Assembly: GCA_003165855.1 (NCBI GenBank) | Contig: PMXH01000124.1 | Coordinates: forward strand, 9,994 to 15,209 | Reading direction: 5' to 3' | DNA: 5,216 bases | Origin: Acidobacteriaceae bacterium | GTDB lineage: Bacteria > Acidobacteriota > Terriglobia > Terriglobales > Acidobacteriaceae | Shown: piece after piece, positions 1-5,073 of the stretch | How positions within the stretch are numbered: the first letter of the stretch is position 1 | How the letters are laid out: every line of letters starts with the position of its first letter | Made by a program: the position numbers and the translations under genes | Notes under the pieces: model-generated | What the model saw: the letters and a program-made list of their open reading frames with translations, nothing else | The model's database searches: none | What the model was told of the DNA's origin: nothing

Positions 1-651
1 AGCGCTGAATTGATAGGTAATTCCCGCGTTGCCATTGTTGTTGAGCCGGTCTGCCAGCGGCGCAATCACCGAATCGTTCGCGCCCTGCGCCGACCCGGAA
101 ACCGCGCCGGCTAAGCCTTGATCCGGCTGATTGAATACATCCGACGATTTTTGGAACGAGTCGCGCAGGCTGACCGTCACATGCGGACTCAGCCGGTACT
201 GCAAATCCAACGACAGGTTCTGATCCGCTTCATTGCGCGAGCTGGTGCGCTGATAGAACGTGAATCCCGGAGCGTAGGAGATTACCCAGTGCAGCCGCGT
301 CAGGGTCTGGTCGAGCGCGATCGTAGGCCAGATCGAATAACTCACATCACTCACCGGAGTGGCGCTGGTGACTCCCAAAACATTGTCGGAGTAAGCCGTA
401 TTGAAGGTCACGCCACCCCGCAGGTAGTTGGCTCGCTCCTCGGAGGCAAACGTCAGCGGATAGACCTGTCCGCTCACTGGAGGAGGCGTCAGCATGCGGT
501 CTTCGCTGTTATTGTTCTGGTCGCCATTGATGGAGACGGAAATCAGGGGCCCGCTCACCGCCGGCGCCGGGACAGTTGGTTGCTCCTGCGGCCAAACGGG
601 AACGCTGGCCAGCAAAACCAATCCCAGCCGGAATGTATCGAAGGTCTTCAT
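1..651 (-). CDS. Outer-membrane beta-barrel protein of the polysaccharide locus (partial, C-terminus beyond left edge)
   Basis: An open frame of 217 codons runs from ATG at 651 to base 1 without a stop, so only the N-terminal part is present. The start MKTFDTFRLGLVLLASVPVW is a basic, then hydrophobic signal peptide (about residues 1-22), followed by a Pro-rich linker. From about residue 78 there are alternating polar/aromatic segments typical of transmembrane beta-strands: GGVTFNTAYSDNVL, VSYSIWPTIALDQTL, HWVISYAPGFTFYQ, LSLDLQYRLSP, VTVSLRDSFQK and NAGITYQFS. I infer an outer-membrane barrel that helps polysaccharide leave the cell or assemble outside it. The 'YSDNV' strand and the context resemble barrels associated with PEP-CTERM/exopolysaccharide loci, but I cannot confirm the family. 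It follows the Wza-like gene after 42 nt, in the same reading frame as that gene's stop, with no clear Shine-Dalgarno sequence. No in-frame ATG, GTG, TTG or CTG lies between that stop and this ATG, so translation may depend on coupling. Confidence 0.75.
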   Translation of the reverse strand, partial: MKTFDTFRLGLVLLASVPVWPQEQPTVPAPAVSGPLISVSINGDQNNNSEDRMLTPPPVSGQVYPLTFASEERANYLRGGVTFNTAYSDNVLGVTSATPVSDVSYSIWPTIALDQTLTRLHWVISYAPGFTFYQRTSSRNEADQNLSLDLQYRLSPHVTVSLRDSFQKSSDVFNQPDQGLAGAVSGSAQGANDSVIAPLADRLNNNGNAGITYQFSA

Positions 652-661
652 GAGAATGATG

Positions 662-703
662 GTGCTTACGGAATGGCGCTTACGGAATAGTGTTTACGGA
701 ACG
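662..703. repeat. Three tandem 14-bp units across the stop codon of the export gene
   Basis: Three adjacent units are GTGCTTACGGAATG (662-675), GCGCTTACGGAATA (676-689) and GTGTTTACGGAACG (690-703). All keep the core TTACGGAA. On the minus strand the first copy read is the end of the export gene (Val-Pro-TAA), and the other two fill most of the spacer before the barrel gene. Because 14 is not a multiple of three, the three CCGTAA or TCCGTAA words fall in different frames. The arrangement suggests local duplication of the gene's 3' end. Confidence 0.85.
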
Positions 704-1314
704 ATGATCGTATCGCTGGGCTGAAGCTTAATGTTCTGCGCCATATTCTTGCCTTGACTGACATCCTTGTAATTAAACGGGATGCGCGACTCTCCACTCG
801 AGCCTTGCCGGAGCACGTAGATGGATTTCTTTTTGGCGAAGTCGCGGAAACCGCCGGCCAGCGCAATCGCGTCCAGCACCGTCGGAGAATTGGCGATCAC
901 GTACGATCCCGGCTTCACCACCTGGCCCAGGATGTTGAATTTCTGGCTGTTGACCTGCTGCACCATCACCGTAACTTCCGGCTCCGAGATGAAGTTCTTC
1001 AGCTTGCTGGCAATATCTTTTTCCAGCTTCAAGGGCGTGAGCCCGGCGGCCTGCACCTCCCCGACCAGCGGAAGCGAGATCTTTCCGTCCGAGCGGACCG
1101 GAATCGAGCGCGAGATATCGGGCTCTTTCCAGACATTGATGGCCAGCACGTCGTCGTTGCCAATCACGAAACTGTCGTCGTGCGGCTTCCCCGCCGAAGG
1201 GTCCACCTCGTGGCCCGGCGCGGCGCTTTGCGCGCAGAGCACACTGCTGAACAGAGCGCAAAACAGGAACACGGCCGTTCGTCCACTCCACCGGGTGTAT
1301 GCGTCTGTTCTCAT
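694..1314 (-). CDS. Wza-like polysaccharide export protein (Poly_export + SLBB), short form
   Basis: A 206-residue periplasmic/outer-membrane export protein of the Wza/BexD/KpsD superfamily, members of which form or feed the channel for capsular or exopolysaccharide. An N-terminal signal peptide covers residues 1-30 (hydrophobic AVFLFCALFSSVLCA). The Poly_export domain spans about 46-122 (FVIGNDDVLAINVWKEPD, then VRSDGKISLPLVGEVQAAGLT, then EPEVTVMV). A single SLBB domain spans about 124-175 (FNILGQVVKPGSY, then TVLDAIALAGGF). The start at 1314 is chosen because AAGGAG lies 5 nt upstream and the signal peptide begins there; an in-frame TTG at 1344 sits in a tandem repeat and has no such site. 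The protein is much shorter than E. coli Wza: one SLBB domain, no C-terminal amphipathic helix, and no clear lipobox, since the cysteines at 19 and 27 have Phe and Leu before them. It therefore probably needs another outer-membrane partner, for which the downstream barrel is a candidate. Confidence 0.93.
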   Translation of the reverse strand: MRTDAYTRWSGRTAVFLFCALFSSVLCAQSAAPGHEVDPSAGKPHDDSFVIGNDDVLAINVWKEPDISRSIPVRSDGKISLPLVGEVQAAGLTPLKLEKDIASKLKNFISEPEVTVMVQQVNSQKFNILGQVVKPGSYVIANSPTVLDAIALAGGFRDFAKKKSIYVLRQGSSGESRIPFNYKDVSQGKNMAQNIKLQPSDTIIVP

Positions 1315-1319
1315 AAAGG

Positions 1320-1325
1320 CTCCTT
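1320..1325 (-). promoter_or_regulatory. Ribosome binding site AAGGAG of the export gene
   Basis: Minus-strand AAGGAG is followed by a 5-nt spacer and ATG at 1314. This fixes the start of the export gene and argues against the longer TTG-initiated frame from 1344. Confidence 0.85.
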
Positions 1326-1368
1326 GCCGATCAATGCCGATCAATTCCAGAGATATTTCCAGAGATAT
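1325..1368. repeat. Back-to-back perfect tandem duplications (10 bp x2, 12 bp x2) in a spacer
   Basis: TGCCGATCAA occurs at 1325-1334 and again at 1335-1344. It is followed without a gap by TTCCAGAGATAT at 1345-1356 and 1357-1368. All copies are exact. Together they fill most of the 69-nt spacer between the regulator gene and the export gene and abut the export gene's ribosome binding site. No gene or hairpin explains them. Confidence 0.9.
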
Positions 1369-1383
1369 TCCGAATGGCCCGGT

Positions 1384-2952
1384 TCAACTTGCCTTTCCGT
1401 TGCCCTTGACCTCGTCGCCGTATACCGAAAACTCTTCGACCGGCGGCGGGGCAAGATAGGAGTCGGGAGCCCGCATGTGGTATTGATCGATCTTGTACAA
1501 AAGTGTGCGATAGCTGACCCTGAGCAACCGCGCAGCCGCCTTGCGGTTCCAGCCGGTGCGCCTTAGCGCCGCCCCGATGGCACTCTGTTCTGCTTCCGAT
1601 TTGATGCCCTGGATCAGGGACTTCAGCGATTCGGGCCTGGATTGTTTCGGCCCCGATTCGTTCTCTTCCCATGCCGTCGCTGCCACTCTCACTGCCCGGG
1701 AGACGGGAGCGACTTCGAGACTCTCCGCCGAGTCTAAACCCATTTCACCGAGAGTCAATTCCTGGTCGCCCGCAACCAGGTGGCGTTTCACGAAGGTTTC
1801 CAGTTCGGCCAGGTTTCCCGGCCAAGAATAATTTTGGCAAGCCTCCAGCATGGAGGATGAGAACCCGCGGGGAGGAAGGTTGTAGTGCTTGGCCAGCTTG
1901 TGCATCAGGTACCGCAGCAGGATTGCAATCTCGTCTTTTCGCTGGCGCAAGGCCGGGACATGAACCGTGAAGGCGCTCAGGCGATAATACAAGTCTTCCC
2001 GCAGCTTCTTCTCGGCCAAGGCACGCTCCAGGTTGGCGCTGCTGGCCGCCAGGATTCTTACATCGGCGGCGATCGCGTCGGCACCGGTTGGCCTGCGGAA
2101 CGCATGATTGTTGTTGCCTGGTAGCCCCTGATCCTTCAGGGTTTGGTTTTGCAGTACCCGCAACAGCCTGGATTGCAGCGCCGCCGGCATCGCGGCGATT
2201 TCGTCCAGGTAGATCGTGCCTTTCTCGCCCGCCGCAAACCTTCCCAAACTTGCCGGACGGGCACCACCATCCCGGTCTCCAAACAGTTCGGCTTCCAGCA
2301 GCGCTTCCGGCATTTCCGCGCAATTCACTTTGAGCAGCTTGAAACCGGAACGCACCGAGAGCTTGTGAATCAGGCTGGCCACCGTGGATTTTCCGGTTCC
2401 CGCTTCTCCCAGGATGAGCACCGGGACGTCGGTCTGCGCCAGCAGCGCGGCCTGGGCGCGCAGCTTCTGCATAATCAGACTGGCGCTGACGAAGAATGCG
2501 TCTTCGCCCAGTTGCTCGACATTCTCGCTGACGATCCACGCTGCCATGTTTTCTGACGACTCATTTCCTGCCGGGCTCAGGTGCCGCCGAATCACAGACT
2601 CGAGTTGTTGCCCGTCGAACGGCCTCACCAGAATCTCTCCTGCGCCCAGTCGGATCGCTTCTTTCTCTCTGGCCGCATCGTCGCGGTGGCACAGCACGAT
2701 GACCGGAACATCCGGACGCAGCCGGCGCAGCCACCGCAAGAGGTGAAGGCCGTCGCCGTCGCCGCGGGGCAGGTCGAGCAACAAGAGCTGGGGCGCGACG
2801 CCGGATTGCACCCGTTCCATGGCGTCCCAACCACTCGCTGCGCTGTCCAAATGCCAGGAGTTGGACTCTTCGATCGAGCCAAGCTGGCGAAGAACCGCCG
2901 GATCCCGGCTCACAATCAACAGGCGAATTTTTTCGTGTGGGTTTTCCGTCAA
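1384..2952 (-). CDS. Response regulator of the NtrC class (REC, AAA+, Fis-type HTH) with degenerate key motifs
   Basis: A 522-residue regulator with three domains in order: receiver (about 9-125), AAA+ ATPase (about 153-393) and C-terminal Fis-type helix-turn-helix (about 452-493, with NRKAAARLLRVSYRTLLYKI). In the ATPase, Walker A is GEAGTGKS (182-189), Walker B is IYLDE (D250, E251) and the LREDLYYRLSAF segment around 317-328 keeps R324. Other key parts are missing. The GAFTGA loop that contacts sigma-54 reads GGARPA (229-234) and is about three residues shorter before GRF. The sensor II arginine of WPGNVREL is Ala382. Sensor I ATN reads ASS. In the receiver D60 is kept, but the acidic pair reads Ser-Arg-Asp (15-17), Thr is Cys88 and Lys is Arg110. 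The start TTG at 2952 is preferred for its AAGGA site 10 nt upstream; the frame extends to another TTG at 2988 (534 residues). It follows the upxY-type gene closely. Probably the operon's own regulator; no partner kinase is visible. Confidence 0.88.
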   Translation of the reverse strand: MTENPHEKIRLLIVSRDPAVLRQLGSIEESNSWHLDSAASGWDAMERVQSGVAPQLLLLDLPRGDGDGLHLLRWLRRLRPDVPVIVLCHRDDAAREKEAIRLGAGEILVRPFDGQQLESVIRRHLSPAGNESSENMAAWIVSENVEQLGEDAFFVSASLIMQKLRAQAALLAQTDVPVLILGEAGTGKSTVASLIHKLSVRSGFKLLKVNCAEMPEALLEAELFGDRDGGARPASLGRFAAGEKGTIYLDEIAAMPAALQSRLLRVLQNQTLKDQGLPGNNNHAFRRPTGADAIAADVRILAASSANLERALAEKKLREDLYYRLSAFTVHVPALRQRKDEIAILLRYLMHKLAKHYNLPPRGFSSSMLEACQNYSWPGNLAELETFVKRHLVAGDQELTLGEMGLDSAESLEVAPVSRAVRVAATAWEENESGPKQSRPESLKSLIQGIKSEAEQSAIGAALRRTGWNRKAAARLLRVSYRTLLYKIDQYHMRAPDSYLAPPPVEEFSVYGDEVKGNGKAS

Positions 2953-2962
2953 GGTTCGTAGA

Positions 2963-2967
2963 TCCTT
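2963..2967 (-). promoter_or_regulatory. Probable ribosome binding site AAGGA for the regulator gene
   Basis: Minus-strand AAGGA lies 10 nt before TTG at 2952. The alternative TTG at 2988 has only AAGTTATTCCAG in front of it. The choice matters for 12 N-terminal residues outside any domain; both starts are TTG, so the call is tentative. Confidence 0.45.
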
Positions 2968-2999
2968 AACCAGGGAAGAGAGAAACAACTGGAATAACT

Positions 3000-3554
3000 T
3001 CAGACCGGTTCGACTTCGTACCCCTCTACGCGCACCGCCAGCGATCGCTGGATCGCCTCCACGGAGATGACCAGGGTTCGGTCGCCATTACGCGAGACCA
3101 GTATGCCCTCCATGCCATTCAGCGCCCCGCTCCGGATTCGCACCCGCTGTCCGATCTTGAGGAAGGGATGAGAAGACCAGGGCAGTTGCCCTTCCACCAG
3201 ACCCCGAACCGCATCGATTTGCTCGTCGGGAATAGGCGCGCCTTCACCCCTGGCGCCGATCAGCCCAAATACCCCGTCCACGCGGAGAACGCGCAGCCGT
3301 TCCGACCGGTTCGGCGCAAACTTCGCGAACACATAGCAACGAAAAAGCGGCACCTGCACTGACTTCTTGCGGTCACTCCAGTGGTGCACCTCGGTGACCA
3401 CCGGCAGAAAGGTCGTCACACCTCTCTCTTCCAGCCGCTGCACCACAATCTTTTCGTGACGCGAGCGCGTCTGGAGCGCGTACCAGTTTTCAGCTTCCGT
3501 TTCGGCCGGTGCAAGCGGCTGCGGAAGCGCCAATGATAAGCTGCTGACGGCCAT
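3000..3554 (-). CDS. NusG/RfaH-like transcription antitermination factor, UpxY type
   Basis: A 184-residue specialised NusG paralogue. The NGN domain spans about 23-115 (NWYALQTRSRHEKIVVQRLEE, then FLPVV, VPLFRCYVFAKF, and a GVFGLIG segment). A KOW domain follows at about 132-165 (IGQRVRIRSGALNGMEGILV). This order and the 'WY-LQT-SRHEK' opening match RfaH/UpxY-family factors, which bind elongating RNA polymerase and let it read through long surface-polysaccharide operons. Being first in the operon with a long leader is typical for such factors. ATG at 3554 is chosen because GAGG lies 8 nt upstream; an in-frame GTG at 3581 would add nine residues but falls inside the stem of a hairpin. The first ~20 residues are Ala/Pro/Leu-rich, not part of the NGN fold. 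The gene ends 47 nt before the chosen start of the regulator. Target polysaccharide genes presumably lie beyond the left edge. Confidence 0.92.
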   Translation of the reverse strand: MAVSSLSLALPQPLAPAETEAENWYALQTRSRHEKIVVQRLEERGVTTFLPVVTEVHHWSDRKKSVQVPLFRCYVFAKFAPNRSERLRVLRVDGVFGLIGARGEGAPIPDEQIDAVRGLVEGQLPWSSHPFLKIGQRVRIRSGALNGMEGILVSRNGDRTLVISVEAIQRSLAVRVEGYEVEPV

Positions 3555-3562
3555 AGCTTCGC

Positions 3563-3566
3563 CCTC
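3563..3566 (-). promoter_or_regulatory. Ribosome binding site GAGG of the upxY-type gene
   Basis: Minus-strand GAGG is followed by 8 nt and ATG at 3554. It begins only 3 nt after the foot of the 3570-3587 hairpin, so the hairpin could influence ribosome access. Confidence 0.65.
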
Positions 3567-3569
3567 TAA

Positions 3570-3587
3570 GTCACTGCTCACAGTGAC
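3570..3587 (-). promoter_or_regulatory. Hairpin next to the upxY start (7-bp stem, 4-nt loop)
   Basis: GTCACTG (3570-3576) and CAGTGAC (3581-3587) are exact inverted repeats around a 4-nt loop. In the minus-strand RNA the stem ends 3 nt before the GAGG site. It is not followed by a U tract, so it is not a terminator. It also engulfs the alternative GTG start at 3581. Confidence 0.6.
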
Positions 3588-3620
3588 CCCAAATTGGAAT
3601 TACAAGTCTGTCGCTGTCGA

Positions 3621-3638
3621 GATCTCAGCGATGAGATC
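3621..3638 (-). promoter_or_regulatory. Leader hairpin (7-bp stem, 4-nt loop)
   Basis: GATCTCA (3621-3627) and TGAGATC (3632-3638) form an exact 7-bp stem around a 4-nt loop (UCGC in the minus-strand RNA). It has the same dimensions as the hairpin at 3570-3587 but a different sequence, and the two are separated by 33 nt. No U tract follows. A pause or factor-loading element is possible; this is inference. Confidence 0.55.
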
Positions 3639-3787
3639 CAAGGGGGATTACCACGTTGGGCAGGAAACTGGGGGGACGCTGTTTTCCTGCTTACTTCAGT
3701 TAGAGTTTTTTCGTCGAACCGACCGTTTAACTACTCAAAGGCCATTTCCGTTCCGGGTCACCATGGTGCAGTTCTCAGAGTGCATGA

Positions 3788-3803
3788 AGCAGGTCGACTG
3801 CCA
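3788..3803 (-). promoter_or_regulatory. Sigma-54-like promoter element upstream of the upxY operon
   Basis: Minus strand TGGCAGTCGACCTGCT compares with the sigma-54 consensus TGGCACG-N4-TTGCW. The invariant GG and GC dinucleotides are exactly 10 nt apart, with TGGCA and TGC intact. The predicted start is near 3777, about 223 nt before the upxY-type ATG. The match is good but not perfect, and one such match could arise by chance. Confidence 0.45.
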
Positions 3804-3804
3804 A

Positions 3805-3828
3805 AGCGATCACGCTAATTAAATCGCT
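3805..3828. repeat. Inverted repeat AGCGAT-N12-ATCGCT between the two promoters
   Basis: AGCGAT (3805-3810) and ATCGCT (3823-3828) flank 12 AT-rich bases. The dyad starts 2 bp beyond the sigma-54-like element and just downstream of the predicted sigma-70 start, a position suited to a regulator binding site. Its function is inferred. Confidence 0.4.
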
Positions 3829-3843
3829 ATCAATCCTATAGAC

Positions 3844-3871
3844 ATTATTGCATATTACTGCAGCCTGTCAA
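3844..3871 (-). promoter_or_regulatory. Near-consensus sigma-70 promoter of the upxY operon
   Basis: On the minus strand TTGACA (3871-3866, all six consensus bases) is followed by a 16-bp AT-containing spacer and AATAAT (3849-3844, five of six). Transcription would begin near 3837, giving a leader of about 283 nt before the upxY-type ATG. The -35 box lies in the palindrome CCTGTTGACAGG (3864-3875), which could be an operator. Confidence 0.6.
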
Positions 3872-4006
3872 CAGGATCTTCTTCAGCTCTTCGCGCTTCC
3901 ACGGATTACCTAGGGCCCATCGGGCTGGGGGAGAACCAAAACCGGCTGCATGAGCCAGTCTGCCCTGATGTCAACCAGCTTACATCGGATTGCAGATCCT
4001 TGCAAG

Positions 4007-4021
4007 GGGTACAAAGTACCC
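4007..4021. repeat. Perfect dyad GGGTAC-AAA-GTACCC
   Basis: Two exact 6-bp arms surround 3 bp. It lies about 230 bp upstream of the predicted sigma-54 start, a usual distance for an enhancer site, and no transcript through it is evident. A role as a protein binding site is only a suggestion. Confidence 0.4.
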
Positions 4022-4360
4022 AGCGGTGGTTACTTCTTGTCGTAGGAATCGGGCATTCTCATGAGCCCTGGTTCTCACTTCTTTTTCCCGGTGCGCACCC
4101 ATCCACTGGCATGATCCACAGCACCGAGGGGCGGCATCGTAACTTATTGATTTAACGTTAGCTTAACACTAATAGGCTCTCAAAATCGGGTTCCCCGCTG
4201 TGGACGTTGCACCCTCGGCGAAGGCAATGCCCGCCTAACGCAAACCTGCTCCCGTGTGTGCAAGAAGTTGCGCTTTATGTCCATCACTTGCGACATTGAC
4301 AGCAAAGCGACACCACTTCATTTTGCCTGTCGCCGACCTTGGTCGTGGGAAGAGCCGCTG

Positions 4361-4409
4361 GAAGACTAAGAGAGAAGACTAGGAAGAAAAAGAGAAGATA
4401 GGAAAAAGC
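4361..4409. repeat. Purine-rich tract with imperfect 13-bp tandem units
   Basis: The plus strand is almost purely A/G for 49 bases. GAAGACTAAGAGA (4361-4373) is followed by GAAGACTAGGAAG (4374-4386), and a weaker echo (GAAGATAGG) starts at 4395. It lies downstream of the terminator of the glycine-rich protein gene. A similar tract (AAGAGAGAT words) lies at 5181-5216 on the other side of that gene. Confidence 0.5.
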
Positions 4410-4475
4410 GCCACAAGTGATTTCCTCGGTGGGTTGCCGGTGGGGACAGTTAATTCCAGAAAGCGCAAGTACGAC

Positions 4476-4506
4476 AAAAACGGCGTGCCTGATTTCTGCA
4501 CGCCGT
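4476..4506 (-). terminator. Intrinsic terminator of the glycine-rich protein gene
   Basis: On the minus strand a perfect 9-bp stem (ACGGCGTGC at 4506-4498, GCACGCCGT at 4488-4480) with a 9-nt loop runs directly into TTTTT (4480-4476). It starts 54 nt after the TAA at 4561-4563. This isolates the gene from the upxY operon downstream. Confidence 0.88.
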
Positions 4507-4560
4507 GTAGATTTCGAATCGGTCCGGAATGTCGCTGTCTAGACAAAGATCAAGTGCGCA

Positions 4561-5001
4561 TTAGTTGGTTTCGTTCAGAGAAGCATGCCGTCTGGATCGG
4601 AAAACAATCACTCCCAGGCAACACAGGCCGGACAGCAACACGTACATCAGAGCTGTCCCACCCTCTGGCACCGTCGTGCATCCCTTGCCCCCGTTGCCGC
4701 CACCGCCCCAACCGTTGTCGTCCCAACCTTGGTTGCCGCAGCCGTTTCCGCCCCCGCCTCCGTTGCCACCACCGCCACCGTTTCCGCCACCGCCACCGTT
4801 TCCGCCTCCCCAGCCGCCACCGTTAGGGCCGCCAGGGCCGAAGGTCAAGGCCAAGAAGCCTGTTGGCGCGCTGTTCAGAACGCTGTATCCCGCACTCGTC
4901 GCCTTCACGCTGACCGTGCCTTGACCAAAGGCACCAGGCGCGAAACTCAAAAGCGCGGCAAAAGCTACCCACACCGAAAACCTGGTAATAGATTTCATCA
5001 T
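4561..5001 (-). CDS. Secreted glycine-rich protein with PEP-CTERM-like C-terminal tail (VPEGG variant)
   Basis: A 146-residue protein. Residues 1-27 are a signal peptide (MMKSITRFSVWVAFAALLSF, then APGAFG). A short conventional segment (28-54) follows, then a glycine-rich region at about 55-107 with hexapeptide repeats GGGGGN (Asn at 68, 74, 80 and 86) and Trp residues. Cys88 and Cys108 bracket the end of this region and might pair. The C-terminus has the three parts of an exosortase sorting signal: VPEGG (111-115), a hydrophobic helix (about 118-134, with Cys127-Cys128) and a basic cluster RSRRH (135-139). The usual PEP motif has Pro at the third position, so this is a variant. I infer export, cleavage and surface or matrix attachment by an exosortase encoded elsewhere. 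ATG at 5001 follows GAGGAG by 6 nt; ATG at 4998 and TTG at 5004 are alternatives. The gene is monocistronic, with its own promoter and terminator. Confidence 0.83.
   Translation of the reverse strand: MMKSITRFSVWVAFAALLSFAPGAFGQGTVSVKATSAGYSVLNSAPTGFLALTFGPGGPNGGGWGGGNGGGGGNGGGGGNGGGGGNGCGNQGWDDNGWGGGGNGGKGCTTVPEGGTALMYVLLSGLCCLGVIVFRSRRHASLNETN
4742..4813. repeat. Four 18-bp tandem units encoding GGGGGN hexapeptides
   Basis: Units begin at 4742, 4760, 4778 and 4796, with plus-strand consensus CCGTTTCCGCCACCGCCA. They encode the Asn-spaced glycine runs of the glycine-rich protein. The differences between units fall at codon third positions except at the edges, so the peptide pattern is kept while the DNA has drifted. 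Copy number could vary by slippage. Confidence 0.85.
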
Positions 5002-5007
5002 CAACTT

Positions 5008-5013
5008 CTCCTC
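5008..5013 (-). promoter_or_regulatory. Ribosome binding site GAGGAG of the glycine-rich protein gene
   Basis: Minus-strand GAGGAG lies 6 nt before ATG at 5001 and 9 nt before the next ATG at 4998, so either could be used. The strength of the site suggests high expression. Confidence 0.8.
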
Positions 5014-5073
5014 ATTATTTAGACAACAGGTTATTGGGGGGAGGGCTGCCTGCTACCGCACACCTACATCCTC

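Larger units (their letters stand above)
3555..3837 (-). promoter_or_regulatory. Long 5' leader of the upxY-led operon
   Basis: From the predicted sigma-70 start (about 3837) or sigma-54 start (about 3777) to ATG at 3554 the transcript would carry 220-280 nt without a supported gene. It holds two short perfect hairpins (3621-3638 and 3570-3587) and G-rich and U-rich tracts on the RNA, but no obvious intrinsic terminator. Leaders like this are where RfaH/UpxY-class factors are recruited, so autoregulation is plausible. The exact start of transcription is inferred. Confidence 0.5.
3872..4475. other. About 600 bp with no supported gene
   Basis: I see no convincing coding frame on either strand; stops are frequent in all frames. 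The stretch contains a perfect dyad at 4007-4021, small self-complementary patches (4217-4235, 4260-4271, 4334-4345), an AT-rich patch around 4140-4175 with the palindrome TAACGTTA (4153-4160), and a purine-rich tract at 4361-4409. No tRNA, rRNA, known riboswitch or insertion-sequence end could be recognised. It could be upstream control DNA or decayed sequence. Confidence 0.6.

Noticed and set aside
118..690. Plus-strand open frame of 190 codons
   Set aside because: It is the complement of the barrel gene, whose signal peptide and beta-strand pattern are far more protein-like.
754..1566. Long plus-strand open frame (270 codons), and another at 821-1459
   Set aside because: They run antisense through the export gene and the regulator gene, have Arg/His-rich low-quality translations without a domain, and arise from the codon bias of the true minus-strand genes.
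1745..2539. Minus-strand open frame of 264 codons inside the regulator gene
   Set aside because: It is an out-of-frame shadow; the AAA+ motifs are all in the other frame and no frameshift is needed.
3583..3822. Plus-strand frames of 74-79 codons in the upxY leader
   Set aside because: No ribosome binding site, no recognisable domain, and they cover the promoter and hairpins of the divergent, well supported gene.
4201..4275. Possible cyclic-di-GMP or other riboswitch, from AACGCAAAC and nested hairpins
   Set aside because: I could not fit the conserved core of a GEMM aptamer on either strand, and no gene lies just downstream in the matching orientation.
4742..4813. CRISPR array
   Set aside because: The 18-bp units are directly adjacent without spacers and encode an in-frame hexapeptide pattern.
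4434..4826. Plus-strand open frames over the glycine-rich gene (4434-4826, 4565-4924, 4585-5022), one giving Pro-rich repeats
   Set aside because: The proline-rich repeats are just the complement of the glycine repeats. The minus strand has the signal peptide, sorting tail, ribosome binding site, promoter and terminator.
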